NCBI GenBank assembly: GCA_963768185.1
Contig: CAVYGS010000005.1
Location: 1-64,000 of the forward strand
Direction: 5' to 3'
Source of the DNA: Palsa-461 sp963768185
GTDB lineage: Bacteria > Actinomycetota > Acidimicrobiia > Acidimicrobiales > RAAP-2
Length of the DNA stretch: 64,000 bases
Shown here: piece by piece, positions 27,333 through 37,053 of the stretch
Position numbering within the stretch: position 1 is the stretch's first letter
Layout of the letters: each line of letters begins with the position of its first letter
Notes under the pieces: generated by a model
What the model saw: the letters and a program-made list of their open reading frames with translations, nothing else
The model's database searches: none
Told to the model about the DNA's origin: nothing
Program-made: the position numbers and the translations under genes

Positions 27333-27953
27333 TTACAGACCCTCGTCGGTCACGCGGGTAACCGGTCGGACTCCTCTGAGCGTTTCCCGTACCCACACCA
27401 CGACCCGGTTGGCAACGTCCTCCGGCGTAAGGGCATCCGTCTCGACGATCTCGAAAGACCAGCGGGGATCCCCCCTTTGCCAGTCCGCCCACCGGTCCCA
27501 CCGCATCAACGGGACATCGGGGACCCGGATGACTTCGGGGGCGTAGGTGGGATCAGTCATGTGCCGAATGAACCACTCGCCGAACGCGAGGTGATCGTGC
27601 AGACCGTCGGGACGCATGCCGCGGCCGACGAGCCGTTGGCGGCGAACTTCGGGTGAACAGTGAAGGAGACACGCAGCGATGCCGCTGAGACGGCTCGCCG
27701 ATGGCGCAGCGAGAAGTTCGCCGACCGGGACTTGCCCACAGAGCAGGAGATGGCAGCCCTGTCGTTGCTGGGCGACCGCACGTTGCACCCAATGCTCGGT
27801 CACGCCCTGTCTCCACCCGGTGTCCGCGTCGGATGGGACACCAACCGAGTCGAACTCCACGCAGGCCACTGCGTCCACCGCCAACGTCTCGACCAGCACC
27901 GGGAGGATGGTCGACTTGCCGGACCCACTCGCACCCGTCAAGGACAACAACAC
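27333..27953 (-). CDS. P-loop nucleotide-binding (AAA/kinase-like) protein
   Basis: A 206-residue protein with Walker A LTGASGSGKST at 5-15 and an acidic VACVEFDSVG strand soon after. The rest resembles small nucleoside or shikimate-type kinases and AAA_33-type ATPases (ACLLHCSPEVRRQRLVGR looks like a lid helix). It may phosphorylate a small molecule, but the substrate is not recognisable. The GTG start has an AGGGAGA ribosome site. It is a single gene with lower GC than its flanks. Confidence 0.75.
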   Translation of the reverse strand: MLLSLTGASGSGKSTILPVLVETLAVDAVACVEFDSVGVPSDADTGWRQGVTEHWVQRAVAQQRQGCHLLLCGQVPVGELLAAPSASRLSGIAACLLHCSPEVRRQRLVGRGMRPDGLHDHLAFGEWFIRHMTDPTYAPEVIRVPDVPLMRWDRWADWQRGDPRWSFEIVETDALTPEDVANRVVVWVRETLRGVRPVTRVTDEGL

Positions 27954-28158
27954 GGCCGTCTTGTCTCCCTGGGGCGGGTGTCGAACCCGGCGGTGCTGGG
28001 TCAGCTCCGTGGGACATGCCCGGCGCTACGCAACCAGACCGAACCATCCAGCTCGGGGCAGAACGTCGTCGAGGAGACGAGTCCAACTTCGACGATCCAC
28101 ATCCTCTTCGGCTGCCCGGACCGGCCGTCAATAGCCCAAACGGCTCCGGGCCGCGGCA

Positions 28159-29367
28159 CTAGCTTCTCGGCACGTCCTTCCAGGGAAGGTCCTTGTCGGC
28201 CCGGACGTCGCCCGGGAGCCCGAGCACCCGCTCGCCCAGGATGTTCCGCATGACCTCGGAGGTGCCGCCCTCGATGGAGTTGGCCCGGGTGCGCAGGAAC
28301 TGCTTGTGCACGTCGGGCCCGCCCATGCCCACCCCGCTCGGGCGGATCTTCGGGTAGTCGTTCGTGTGCAGCATGCCCTCGGAGCCGAGCAGGTCCACCG
28401 TGAACGCGGTGATCTCCTGGTTCTGCTCGGCGAAGGCCAACTTGCCGACTGAGCCCTCCGGCCCCGGCGTGCCCCGGCGGCGCAGGTCGGCCGCCCGCTG
28501 GTTGGTCAGCCGGGTGGCCTCGCTTTTGACCCACAGCTGCATGAGCCGGTCGCACAGCGCCCGGGCATGGGCCGAGGTGTCCCCCGCCCAGCGGTCCTTC
28601 CAGACCCGGAGGGCGACGTCGATCGGTCCGGTGCCACGGGGTCCCACGCCGCCGCCGATCGAGACCCGCTCGTTCATGAGCGTGGTGATGGCGGTGCGCC
28701 AACCCTCGCCCTCGCCACCCAGTCGGTCCGCGTCGGCCACCTTGGCGTCGGTGAAGAAGACCTCGTTGAACTCGGCCTCGCCGGTGATCTGGTAGAGCGG
28801 CCGCACCTCGACACCCGGCGCGTGCATGTCGACCAGGAAGGCGGTGATGCCCTGGTGCTTGGGGACGTCGGGGTTGGTGCGGGCGAGGAGCAGGCCCTTG
28901 GCGGCGAGGTGGGCGACGGTCGTCCACACCTTCTGGCCGTTCACCACCCACTCGTCGCCGTCGCGCACCGCTCTGGTGGCCAGGCTGGCCACGTCGGAGC
29001 CCGAGCCCGGCTCGCTGTAGAGCTGGCACCACACCTCCTCGCCGGTGAACAGCGGGCGGAGGTACCGCTTCTTCTGCTCCTCGGTGCCGTGCACGACGAT
29101 GGTGGGGGCGACCATGCCGTAACCGATGACGTTGCGCATCGACGCCGAGGGGGCCCCCGCTTCGCCGAGCCGGGTGAGCACCCGCGACTGGAGCGCGGGT
29201 GAGAGGCCGAGGCCGCCCTCGCCCTCGCCGAAGTACACCCAGGCCAGACCGCGGTCGAACTGCTCACCCAGGAACACGGCCGGGGCGGTGTCGCGGGGTG
29301 GGTGGTCGGCCAACAGCTCGTCAACCAGGCTGTCGACGCGCTCGGTGTCGGATTGGACGATGGTCAC
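28159..29367 (-). CDS. Acyl-CoA dehydrogenase
   Basis: A 402-residue FAD flavoprotein of the acyl-CoA dehydrogenase family, catalysing alpha,beta-desaturation of an acyl-CoA. It shows LYSEPGSGSDVASLATRA (FAD/substrate loop), WVVNGQKVWTT, and the C-terminal GGTSEVMRNILGERVLGLP. Start: a GGGGGAA ribosome site favours the GTG at 29367 over the adjacent GTG at 29370. No electron-transfer partner or thiolase is adjacent. The substrate cannot be inferred. The gene is divergent from the 29410 gene. Confidence 0.92.
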   Translation of the reverse strand: MTIVQSDTERVDSLVDELLADHPPRDTAPAVFLGEQFDRGLAWVYFGEGEGGLGLSPALQSRVLTRLGEAGAPSASMRNVIGYGMVAPTIVVHGTEEQKKRYLRPLFTGEEVWCQLYSEPGSGSDVASLATRAVRDGDEWVVNGQKVWTTVAHLAAKGLLLARTNPDVPKHQGITAFLVDMHAPGVEVRPLYQITGEAEFNEVFFTDAKVADADRLGGEGEGWRTAITTLMNERVSIGGGVGPRGTGPIDVALRVWKDRWAGDTSAHARALCDRLMQLWVKSEATRLTNQRAADLRRRGTPGPEGSVGKLAFAEQNQEITAFTVDLLGSEGMLHTNDYPKIRPSGVGMGGPDVHKQFLRTRANSIEGGTSEVMRNILGERVLGLPGDVRADKDLPWKDVPRS

Positions 29368-29397
29368 CACTTCCCCCTTGCGTTCGTCTCCACACCC

Positions 29398-29403
29398 TAC
29401 CCT
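29398..29403 (+). promoter_or_regulatory. Putative -10 box of the 29410 membrane protein pair
   Basis: TACCCT ends 6 bases before the GTG at 29410. Confidence 0.35.
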
Positions 29404-29409
29404 TGGCCC

Positions 29410-29847
29410 GTGAAACGGGCGGTGGGGGTCGCTGCGTTGGCCGCGGCGGCGGCCTTCGCGTGGTGGGAGGGCGGGCTGCGCCAGTCGCAGGTCCCGGCCC
29501 ACGTCGGCGTGCTCGTGGTGATCGCGCTCGGCTTCGCCACCGCATTGGTCGCGGGCCGAGGACGCCAGGCGATCGGCACCGCGGCGTGGGTCCGGGGACC
29601 GGTGAGTGTCCGGCGGCACCTGGCCGAGGACCCCGCGAGCACCCTCGGCGCGCTGGTGTGGGTCGTGCTCGTGCTCGCCGCGATCGGCTGGGATCTCAAC
29701 AGCTTCGTCCATCAGAGCCACGACCTGCCGACGCTCAGCTCGATCTTCGGGCACCTCACCTCGACGCGGGGTGGCCGGGCGACCGTGGTCGCGTTGTGGC
29801 TCGCCCTCGGGACCGCGCTCGCCACCGGATGGCGCAGGGGGCCATGA
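29410..29847 (+). CDS. Small membrane protein of unknown function
   Basis: A 145-residue protein with hydrophobic segments at about 4-20, 33-50, 78-95 (LGALVWVVLVLAAIGWDL) and 125-140. I do not recognise the family. The segment between helices 3 and 4 (FVHQSHDLPTLSSIFGHLT) is the most distinctive part. The GTG start is probably leaderless. The stop overlaps the next gene by four bases (ATGA), so the two are likely partners. Confidence 0.7.
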   Translation: MKRAVGVAALAAAAAFAWWEGGLRQSQVPAHVGVLVVIALGFATALVAGRGRQAIGTAAWVRGPVSVRRHLAEDPASTLGALVWVVLVLAAIGWDLNSFVHQSHDLPTLSSIFGHLTSTRGGRATVVALWLALGTALATGWRRGP

Positions 29848-30039
29848 GCGCGGGGCGCGATCGTCTGGCTGGTCATCGGCGGCGCGTGGGTGCTGTGGAT
29901 CGCGCTCAGCTCGTGGCGCCCCGAGCTCCCGGGCCCGGTCGCGCTGATCCGCTGGTTCGCCCAGTCCTGGCTGGGCCGGGTGCTCGCCCTATGCGCCTGG
30001 GGCGGTGCCGGCTGGCATCTGTTCTGCCAACGCCCCTAA
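29844..30039 (+). pseudogene. Small membrane protein, frame interrupted
   Basis: The ATG at 29844 overlaps the preceding stop, but its frame loses sense after four codons. One base further on, a frame reads AIVWLVIGGAWVLWIALSSW and ends CAWGGAGWHLFCQRP at 30039. Removing one base near 29852-29858 gives a 64-residue, two-helix membrane protein partner of the 29410 product. It overlaps the convergent oxidoreductase gene by 51 bases. Confidence 0.55.
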
Positions 30040-31384
30040 CGCGTTCTCGATGGAGCGGTGGAAGGTCGGGTAGGCGTAGATCATTGAGCGCAGCGTCGCG
30101 ATCGGCACCGCCGCGTGCACGGCCAGGGTGAGCATCGAGAGCACCTCGCCCCCGACCGGGCCGGCCGACGTCGCACCGACCAGCACGCCGCGTTCGGTGT
30201 CGGCGACTAGCTTGATCAACCCGGCATTGCCCACCTTGTGGATCCAGCCGCGGGTTGACTTCGCGACGTCGCTCGTCCCGCACCGCGACCGACAGGCCGC
30301 GCTCGCGTGCCTGGTGCTCGGTCAGACCCACCGAACCGATCTCGGGGTCGGTGAAGGTCACCCGGGGCAGCGCGCCGTAGTCGGCGGCGGGCCACGGCCG
30401 CCCGAGGATGTCGGCCACCGCGATGGCGGCCTGGTACATCGAGACATGGGTGAACGCACCCACCCCGGTCACGTCGCCGATCGCCCAGACGCCCGGTCGC
30501 ACCCGCAGGCGCTCGTCGACCTCGATCGCCCGCGCCGATTCGTCAAGGCCGATCGATCCGACCCCGAGACCCAACAAGTCGGGACGGCGCCCGGTCGCGA
30601 CGAGCATGCGCTCGGCGCTCACCTCGCCCGCGCCGGCGACCGCCACCGCGAACCTCTTCCCGTCGTGGGCGACGGACTCGATGGTGGCGCCGGTGTGGAT
30701 CGCCATGCCCTCGTCCCGCAGGATCTGCTCGATCAACACGGAGGACTCCGGCTCCTCGAGCGCGAGCAGGCGCGGCGCGGTCTCGATGATCGTCACCGGC
30801 GCACCGAAACGCGCGAAGACCTGGCCGAGCTCGACGCCGATGGCCCCGCCGCCGATCACGATCAGGCTCTCGGGGACCACCTCGGTCTCGATCGCCTCGC
30901 GGTTGGTCCAGTACGGGGTCCGGGCCAGCCCGGGAATCGGCGGGGCCCAGGCGCGGGTCCCCGGGTTGAGCACGATGGCGCGGCGCGCCTCGAAGGTCGC
31001 GTCGTTGACCGAGACCGTCGTCGGTCCCTCGAGGCGGCCCCACCCCCGCACGAACGTCGCGCCCGTCGATTCCAGGCGCTCGACCGCGACGGTGTCGTCC
31101 CAGTCATCGGTAGCCTCGTCGCGGATGCGTCGCGCCACCGGCGCGAACTCGGGCGTGACCTCGACGTGACCGGCCATGCCGTCCACCCGGCGGGCCTCGG
31201 TCAGCAGGTTGGCGGCGCGGATCATCATCTTGGAGGGGACGCAACCCCAGTAGGGGCACTCGCCGCCCACCAGCTCGGCGTCGATGCCGACCACCTCGAG
31301 CCCCGCCTGGGCGAGCTTGCCGGCGGCGTCCTCCCCGCCCGGCCCGAGGCCAACGACCACCGCGTCGACGCGGCGCGGCGCCAC
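29989..31384 (-). pseudogene. FAD/NAD(P) disulfide oxidoreductase (lipoamide dehydrogenase/mercuric reductase-like), frame interrupted
   Basis: A class I pyridine-nucleotide disulfide oxidoreductase of about 465 residues. The FAD motif is VVGLGPGGEDAA at 10-21, the redox-active pair is GGECPYWGCVPSK (C43, C48), the NAD motif is IVIGGGAIGVELG, and the second FAD segment is VWAIGDVTG. The C-terminal dimer domain is in another frame (GNAGLIKLVADTERGVLVGA to YPTFHRSIENALG). Removing one base near 30268-30274 restores DVAKSTRGWIHKVG. The substrate is unknown because this fold covers many reductases. It is the last gene of a four-gene minus-strand run from 33912. Confidence 0.82.
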
Positions 31385-31385
31385 C

Positions 31386-32156
31386 TCAGCCCTTGAGCCA
31401 GGCGCGCTGGTCCTTCAAGCGCACCATCTCCCAGCGCGACGCCCACTGGTCCCACCAGGCGCGCTCGGCGGTGCGGGCCCGCTCGATCAGCTGGCCCGAG
31501 ACGAGGTCCCAGCTCGCGCCGGGCGTGCCCGCGGAGTGCCGCAGCCATCCCTGGACCAAGGAGGCCTCCTGGAGGGCGTCGAGCGCCTCGCGCAGATCGC
31601 CCAGGGCGTCGGCCCACTTGGCTCCCTCCTTGGCCAGCTCGGCACCGTGGCGGACCCGGTCGACCCGCATGGCGAGGCGGTGGAGGTCCTGGTCACCCGG
31701 CGCGTCGCCGATCGCCTCGACCACCACCTTGAGCGAACGCCACTCCCGCCGGACGACCCGGGCGAGGTCGTCGGGCGGGCGATACGGGCGCGCCAGGTCG
31801 CGCACCATGCGCTCATAGCGCGCCGAGTCCAAGAGCGCGACGAGCCGGCGATGCGCCCGCGAGCGCTCGCTCGAGAGCTCATCCACGAGCTCGGTGCGGG
31901 CCTTGTCGTCGCGGTCGTCGAGCTCCTGGCGCCCGACCCAGCTCAACAGGGCGTCGGCGTCGACCACGTCGCCGATCGCCTGCTCCACCCAGCGAAGCTC
32001 GCGGCGCAAGAGCCACACCCAGTCCGCGTCGAAGTGGTCGGTGGCCAGCCCCAGCTGTGATCGGATGCGGCGGACGGCCACCCTCGCCTTGCGGGCGTCG
32101 GGCGCGTCCTCGTCGCGGAGGCGCTCCTCGTGGCGCGTGAGCGCCTTGGACATCAC
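31386..32156 (-). CDS. CHAD-domain protein
   Basis: A 256-residue all-helical CHAD protein. Conserved features are ARKARVAVRRIRSQL with its basic face and further Arg/His-rich helices (LHRLAMRVDRVRHGAELAK). CHAD domains bind inorganic polyphosphate and are often found with CYTH triphosphatases or on polyP granules. No CYTH domain is present here. The start overlaps the end of the HDAC-like gene, and the stop is one base from the oxidoreductase start, so it is co-transcribed with both. Confidence 0.88.
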   Translation of the reverse strand: MMSKALTRHEERLRDEDAPDARKARVAVRRIRSQLGLATDHFDADWVWLLRRELRWVEQAIGDVVDADALLSWVGRQELDDRDDKARTELVDELSSERSRAHRRLVALLDSARYERMVRDLARPYRPPDDLARVVRREWRSLKVVVEAIGDAPGDQDLHRLAMRVDRVRHGAELAKEGAKWADALGDLREALDALQEASLVQGWLRHSAGTPGASWDLVSGQLIERARTAERAWWDQWASRWEMVRLKDQRAWLKG

Positions 32157-33145
32157 GACTGCGCGTCCTCATAGGCGCGGCGCGCCGCTTCGAGCGCGGT
32201 TGCGCCCGGCCCACCGGCGGTCGGCACCTCGGCGTCCACCTCCGCGCCGATCAGCGCGCCGAGCGCGGCCCGCACCGAGCCCCGCAGCGCCGCCAGGTCG
32301 TAGCCGCCCTCCAAGAACAAGACGACGTTGCCGCTGCCGTAGGAGGCGACGGTCCGGGCCAGCTGGGCGAAGTCGCCCGAGCTGAGCTCGAGGTTGGCCA
32401 GCGGATCGTCACGGTGGGCGTCGAAACCGGCCGAGACCAGCACCCAGGTCGGAGCGAACCGCTCGATCACCGGGCCGGCGACGTCCTCCAACCCGGCGCG
32501 CACGATGTCGCCGGTCGCGCCCGGTGGGACCGGCAGGTTGAAGGTGGTGCCGGCGGCGTGCGGGCCGCCCACCTCCCCCGGGCGCCCGGTCCCCGGGTAG
32601 AGGGGGGACTGGTGCACCGAGACGTAGAGGACCTCGGGGACGTCCCAGAAGATCTCCTGGGTCCCGTTGCCGTGGTGGACGTCCCAGTCCACGATGACCA
32701 CCCGCTCACCGCCCTCGACCAGCTCGGCGGCGGCCACCGCGACGTTGTTGACCAGGCAGAAGCCCATGGCGCGGTGGCGCTCGGCGTGGTGCCCGGGCGG
32801 CCGGGCCGCCACGAAGGCGACCCCTCCGCCGGCCGAGCGCAGCGCATCGAGCGCGGCCAGCCCCCCACCGGCCGCCCGCCGTGCCGTGTCCCAGGAGTCC
32901 CCGGTCACGAAGGTGTCGGCATCGATGTGGCCCGGGGGCTGCGCCGCCAACCACTCCAGATGGCTCCGGTCGTGCACCCGGGCCAGCGCGTCCAGGCCGG
33001 CGGGGGCCGGGTCCAGCACCACGAGGTCGTCGCCCAGATGGAGGTCGTCCACGCCGGCCATCGCCGCCACGAGGCGCGCCGGGCACTCGGGGTGGTCACC
33101 GAGATCGTGCTCCTGCACCCCGACCGGGCCGGCGACGACCAGCAT
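32153..33145 (-). CDS. Histone deacetylase-superfamily (acetoin utilisation-like) amidohydrolase
   Basis: A 330-residue zinc deacetylase fold. The active-site His pair is in ARPPGHHAE (H119, H120), zinc ligands are in DWDVHHG (D155, H157) and AGFDAH (D242), and the transition-state Tyr is in EGGYD (Y282). Bacterial members deacetylate proteins such as acetyl-CoA synthetase, acetylpolyamines or other amides. The actual substrate cannot be told. The ATG overlaps the SDR stop by one base, placing it in the 33912-29989 operon. Confidence 0.9.
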   Translation of the reverse strand: MLVVAGPVGVQEHDLGDHPECPARLVAAMAGVDDLHLGDDLVVLDPAPAGLDALARVHDRSHLEWLAAQPPGHIDADTFVTGDSWDTARRAAGGGLAALDALRSAGGGVAFVAARPPGHHAERHRAMGFCLVNNVAVAAAELVEGGERVVIVDWDVHHGNGTQEIFWDVPEVLYVSVHQSPLYPGTGRPGEVGGPHAAGTTFNLPVPPGATGDIVRAGLEDVAGPVIERFAPTWVLVSAGFDAHRDDPLANLELSSGDFAQLARTVASYGSGNVVLFLEGGYDLAALRGSVRAALGALIGAEVDAEVPTAGGPGATALEAARRAYEDAQS

Positions 33146-33912
33146 CAGATGGTGGAGATGCCCCCGTCGACCGGGATGATCGTCCCGGTCAGGTACGAGC
33201 CGGCCCGGGACGAGAGGAAGATCGCCGTGCCGGCCATGTCATCGGGCCGGCCGATCCGCTTGAGCGGGGCGCTGGCGGCGATGGAGTCGCCGAAGTTCCG
33301 CAGGGTCTCGGCCATCATCTTGGACTCGAAGGGTCCCGGGGCGATGGCGTTGACGGTGATCTCCGGCGCCAGCTTGCCCGCCAGGTGCCGCGTCAGCATG
33401 TGCACGGCCGCCTTGGACGCCGAGTAGGAGTAAGTGTCCATCCGCGGCGCCCGGAGCCCGTCGATCGACCCGATGTTGATCACCCTGGCGGGCTCGTCTG
33501 CCGAACCGGCCGCCCGCAGCAGGGGCAACAGGAACTTGGTCAGGTGGAAGACGCCCTTCACGTTGACCGACAGCGCACGCTCCCACGCCGCCTCGTCGAA
33601 GTCCTCGAGCGGGATGCCCCAGGTGGCACCGGCGTTGTTGACCAGGATGTCGAGTTTCGGTTCGCGGGCGATGATCTCATCGGCCAAGGCCCCGCACCCC
33701 GCCTCGGTCGACAGATCCGCCTGCAACGCGATGCACTCGCCGAGCTTGGAGAGCTCGACGGCGGTCTCCTCGCTCGCCGCGTGCTTGCGGGCCGCGATGT
33801 ACACCTTGGCGCCGGCCTCGACGAAGCCGGTCGCGATCATCTTGCCGATCCCCCGCGAGCCTCCCGTGACGAGGGCGGTCTTGCCGTCAATGGAGAAGAG
33901 CACGGCGGCCAT
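33145..33912 (-). CDS. Short-chain dehydrogenase/reductase
   Basis: A 255-residue classical SDR. The cofactor motif is VTGGSRGIG at 15-23, followed by VNNAG, and the catalytic YSASK follows the IGSID serine. It closes with the usual PVDGG segment. The residue pattern after the third beta strand (AARK) suggests NADPH preference. The frame is open to 33957, but the ATG at 33912 gives a standard N-terminus. It is the first gene of the operon with the HDAC-like, CHAD and disulfide oxidoreductase genes. The substrate is unknown. Confidence 0.88.
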   Translation of the reverse strand: MAAVLFSIDGKTALVTGGSRGIGKMIATGFVEAGAKVYIAARKHAASEETAVELSKLGECIALQADLSTEAGCGALADEIIAREPKLDILVNNAGATWGIPLEDFDEAAWERALSVNVKGVFHLTKFLLPLLRAAGSADEPARVINIGSIDGLRAPRMDTYSYSASKAAVHMLTRHLAGKLAPEITVNAIAPGPFESKMMAETLRNFGDSIAASAPLKRIGRPDDMAGTAIFLSSRAGSYLTGTIIPVDGGISTI

Positions 33913-34082
33913 TCTGTCAGGGATCGGCCGCAGCTCCCCCGGCCCGCCTGCGGGCAACCCCGGACGATCGGGGGCACCACCAGCGCCGACGGCTCTGCGG
34001 AGCCCGTCACGGCCACCCCGCCTATGGGATGCTCGGCGCCGACCTCCCGGCTCGGCCGGGGAAGGAGAGAGGGGGCAACGAG

Positions 34083-34484
34083 ATGTTGAAGGGCTTCAAG
34101 CAGTTCATCCTGCGGGGCAACGTGATCGACCTGGCCGTCGCCGTGATCATCGGCCTCGCGTTCAACATGGTGGTGCAGGCGCTCGTGAAGGACCTCATCA
34201 CGCCGTTGATCTCGGCGATCGCCGGCAACCACAACTTCTCGGCGTTGACCTTCGAGATCCACCGCAGCACGTTTTTGTACGGGGACTTCATCAACGTCCT
34301 CATTGCGTTCGTGTCCATCGCGGTGGCCGTCTACTTCTTCGTCGTCGCTCCGATGAACTCGGTGGCGGCGCGCCGGCGTCGGGGCCAGCCCGACGAAGCC
34401 GAGCAGATCTCCGAAGAGGTGCAGCTCCTGACCGAGATCCGGGACCTGCTGGCCCGCTCCTCGGACCAGTCCAACCCCGGGTAG
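34083..34484 (+). CDS. mscL: Large-conductance mechanosensitive channel MscL
   Basis: A 133-residue MscL. It has the N-terminal amphipathic LKGFKQFILRGN, first helix VIDLAVAVIIGLAFNMVVQA with the pore-lining pattern, a loop, second helix FINVLIAFVSIAVAVYFFVV, and a charged C-terminal bundle ending EEVQLLTEIRDLLA. The pentameric channel opens under membrane tension to relieve hypo-osmotic shock. A purine-rich ribosome site (GGAGAGAGGGGG) precedes the ATG. Confidence 0.96.
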   Translation: MLKGFKQFILRGNVIDLAVAVIIGLAFNMVVQALVKDLITPLISAIAGNHNFSALTFEIHRSTFLYGDFINVLIAFVSIAVAVYFFVVAPMNSVAARRRRGQPDEAEQISEEVQLLTEIRDLLARSSDQSNPG

Positions 34485-34665
34485 TCGTCCAGGTCATCCC
34501 CGACCGGGTGAGACAATGGGTAGTGAGTCAGTGACACCCCTCGGGTAACGTCGATGGCGCGGCGCGAGCCGTCGGTGCCCTGGTAGGGGGCGGCGAGAAA
34601 CTGGTCTCGAGACCTGCCGAGAAGTTCGCGGAGGATCGAATGGATCTACTACCCGAGAATGCAAC

Positions 34666-35442
34666 ATGACCAACGCGCTGCGACCCGGCCGCCAAGAGAA
34701 CGAGGCGCTCGCCGAGCGGCTCGGCGTGATGGCCCTCAGCCTGAACGTCGAGCGGAGCAAGGCCCTGACACCGTCGTGCACGAGGGTGCAGCTGTCCGGC
34801 GACGAGCTGGCCGACCTCGACCCGCTCCCCGGGCAGGATCTCATGATCTGGCTCGACGGCAACGGTGAGCGGGTGCGCCGCCGCCGCTACACGATCCGCC
34901 ATCTGGACCGCGCCGGGCGCACGGTCGATCTGGACATCGCCCTGCACGGCAACGGCCCGGGCATGCGCTGGGCGGCCTCGGTGGAGTCCGGCCAGGCGGT
35001 CGAGGCGATCGGGCCGCGCGGCAAGATCAGCCTCGACCCGGGCGCCGAGTGGCACCTCTTCATCGGGGACGACGCGTTTGCGCCCGCCGCCCTCAACATG
35101 GCCGAGGCGGTGCCCGAGGGACAGACCGTGGTCCTCGCCCTCGAGATCGATGGCGCCGGCCACGAGCAGCCCAATGAGATCCGGGCCACCGTGGTCGGCC
35201 CCCGCTGGATCGCCCGCAACGGCACCGCGCCCGGGAGCGGGGCCGCCCTCGGCGCCGCCCTGGCGGGGATCGAGCTGCCGGCGGGCCTGGGCCACGCGTA
35301 CGTGGGCGGCGAGCATGCCGTGGTCACCGCGCTGCGCGACGCCTTGTTCGGCCGGGGCATGGACCCCGACGCGGTGAGCGCCAAGTCGTACTGGCGCCTC
35401 GGACGGCAGAACGCGGCCAACGGCGAGCCTGAACGCAACTGA
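34666..35442 (+). CDS. Siderophore-interacting protein (FAD ferric reductase family)
   Basis: A 258-residue SIP-type flavoprotein of the ViuB/FhuF-unrelated reductase family, which releases iron from ferric siderophores using NAD(P)H or ferredoxin. The FAD-binding motif is RRRRYTIRHL near 65-75, and LHGNGPGMRWAASVESG and IGPRGKI follow. The C-terminal SIP domain ends KSYWRLGRQNA, typical of the family. No siderophore uptake genes are adjacent. Confidence 0.9.
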   Translation: MTNALRPGRQENEALAERLGVMALSLNVERSKALTPSCTRVQLSGDELADLDPLPGQDLMIWLDGNGERVRRRRYTIRHLDRAGRTVDLDIALHGNGPGMRWAASVESGQAVEAIGPRGKISLDPGAEWHLFIGDDAFAPAALNMAEAVPEGQTVVLALEIDGAGHEQPNEIRATVVGPRWIARNGTAPGSGAALGAALAGIELPAGLGHAYVGGEHAVVTALRDALFGRGMDPDAVSAKSYWRLGRQNAANGEPERN

Positions 35443-35455
35443 TCCCGGATCCCCG

Positions 35456-36996
35456 GTGAGCAGCACCGAGCGCGCCCAACCCATTGACTGGTCCGCGCAC
35501 CTCCCGCCGGGGGTGGCTCGGGCCGACCTCGATCTCTCTGCCGGGGGCAGCCTCCCGGCGGCGTGGGCCGCCCGCTGGCGCAGGGCGGGCTCGACGCCAC
35601 TGCTGCGCACCCCGGCGGGGGAATGGTGGAGCGGTGACGAGCTCCTCGAGCGGACCGAGACGGCCGCCCGCACGCTGGTGGCCGCCGGGGCCCGGCGCGG
35701 CGATCGGGTGCTCGTCGCGGCGGCGCCCTCGGGCCCGTTCGTCATCGCGCACTGCGGAGCGTTGCGCGCCGGCCTCGTCGTCGCCCCGGTCAACCCGGCG
35801 GCGGCCCGGCGCGAGCTCGAGTCGGTCATCGCCCAGGCGCGACCGACCATCGGGATCTGCGGAACCGAGGAGCTCGCGGCATGGGCGAGGGCGGCCAACC
35901 CCCGTCTCGTCGTCACGACGCCCGAGCTCGACCTCCCGGTAGGGGGCCCGTGCGAACTCGACAGGGCCGCTCCGGGCGACCCGGGGCTCCTCATGTACAC
36001 GTCGGGCACGACCGGCGCCCCCAAGGGGGCCGAGCTCTCGCACGCGAATCTCCTAGCCGGAGCGGCCTCGGTGGTGGCCGCCTGGGGCTGGAGCGATGCG
36101 GACCGCCTCATCCTGGCCCTCCCCCTCTGCCACGTCCACGGGCTCGCCGTCGGACTGCATGGTGCGCTCCTCGTCGGCTCGGCGGTCCTGCTCTTCGAGC
36201 GCTTCGACCCCGAGGCGGTGCTGCATGAGGCCGAGCACGGCGCCACGATGTTCTTCGGGGTCCCGACGATGTACGGGCGTCTGGCCGACGCCGACGGCGC
36301 CGAGCGCCTGGGCCGCCTCCGCCTGTGTGTCTCGGGGTCGGCGCCCTTGAGCCCGGCAACCCATCACCGGGTCGCCGAGCGGTGCGGTCAGGTGGTGCTC
36401 GAGCGCTACGGCATGACCGAGACGTTGCTCCTCGTGTCCAACCCGCTCAACGGCGAGCGCCGGGCCGGCACCGTCGGCTTCCCGCTGCCCGGAGTCGAGC
36501 TGCGCCTCGACGAGGCGACGGGCGAGATCCTGGTGCGAGGTCCGAGCGTCTTTGCCGGCTATCGAGACCTCCCCGAGATCAACGCCGCCGCGTTCGTCGA
36601 CGGGTGGTTCCGCACCGGCGACATCGGCGCCATCGAGGACGGGTATGTCCGCATCGTCGGGCGGGCCAAGGAGCTCATCATCACCGGCGGCTACAACGTC
36701 TACCCCGCGAGGTCGAGGACGTCCTTCGCTCGTTCCCCGGTGTGACCGATGCCGCCGTCGTCGGCACGCCTTCTGCAGAGTGGGGCGAGACGGTGAGCGC
36801 CTTCGTCGAAGGGCCCGAGCACCTCGACCTCGACGCACTCGCTTCCCACGCCGCAGCGCAGCTCGCTCCCTACAAGCGGCCGCGGGAGCTCTCCCGCCTC
36901 GACGCACTGCCGAGGAACCTCCTCGGCAAGGTCGTGAAGGAACGCCTGGTCGCAGGCACGACGACGAATGACGGGGGCGCGGCCACTTCGCGCTGA
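35456..36996 (+). pseudogene. AMP-dependent acyl-CoA synthetase (MatB-like), frame interrupted near the C-terminus
   Basis: An ANL-superfamily ligase of about 510 residues, activating a carboxylic acid with ATP and CoA. The P-loop is TSGTTGAPKG near 182-191, followed by YGMTET and WFRTGDIG. The hinge is GRAKELIITGGYNVYP. The first frame ends at 36745, but EVEDVLRSFPGVTDAAVVG and the C-terminal lysine region NLLGKVVKERLV continue in another frame to 36996. Restoring one base at about 36706-36710 (CCCGCGAGG) joins them. The compact length suggests a malonate or other short dicarboxylate, but this is weak. Confidence 0.85.
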
Positions 36997-37053
36997 CCCT
37001 TGGGTAGGGTCGGTCGACCACCGGAACCTCGAGCCCCCGACACAAGGAGTCCC

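Noticed and set aside
27950..28000. T-arm-like sequence (GTGTCGAACCCGG) suggesting a tRNA
   Set aside because: Only a weak 4-bp T stem and no acceptor, D or anticodon arms; no tRNA can be folded.
34554..34586. Eleven-codon frame after a TAACGT motif before the siderophore-interacting protein gene, a possible leader peptide
   Set aside because: The motif is only 2 bases from the ATG, no attenuator structure or codon bias is seen.
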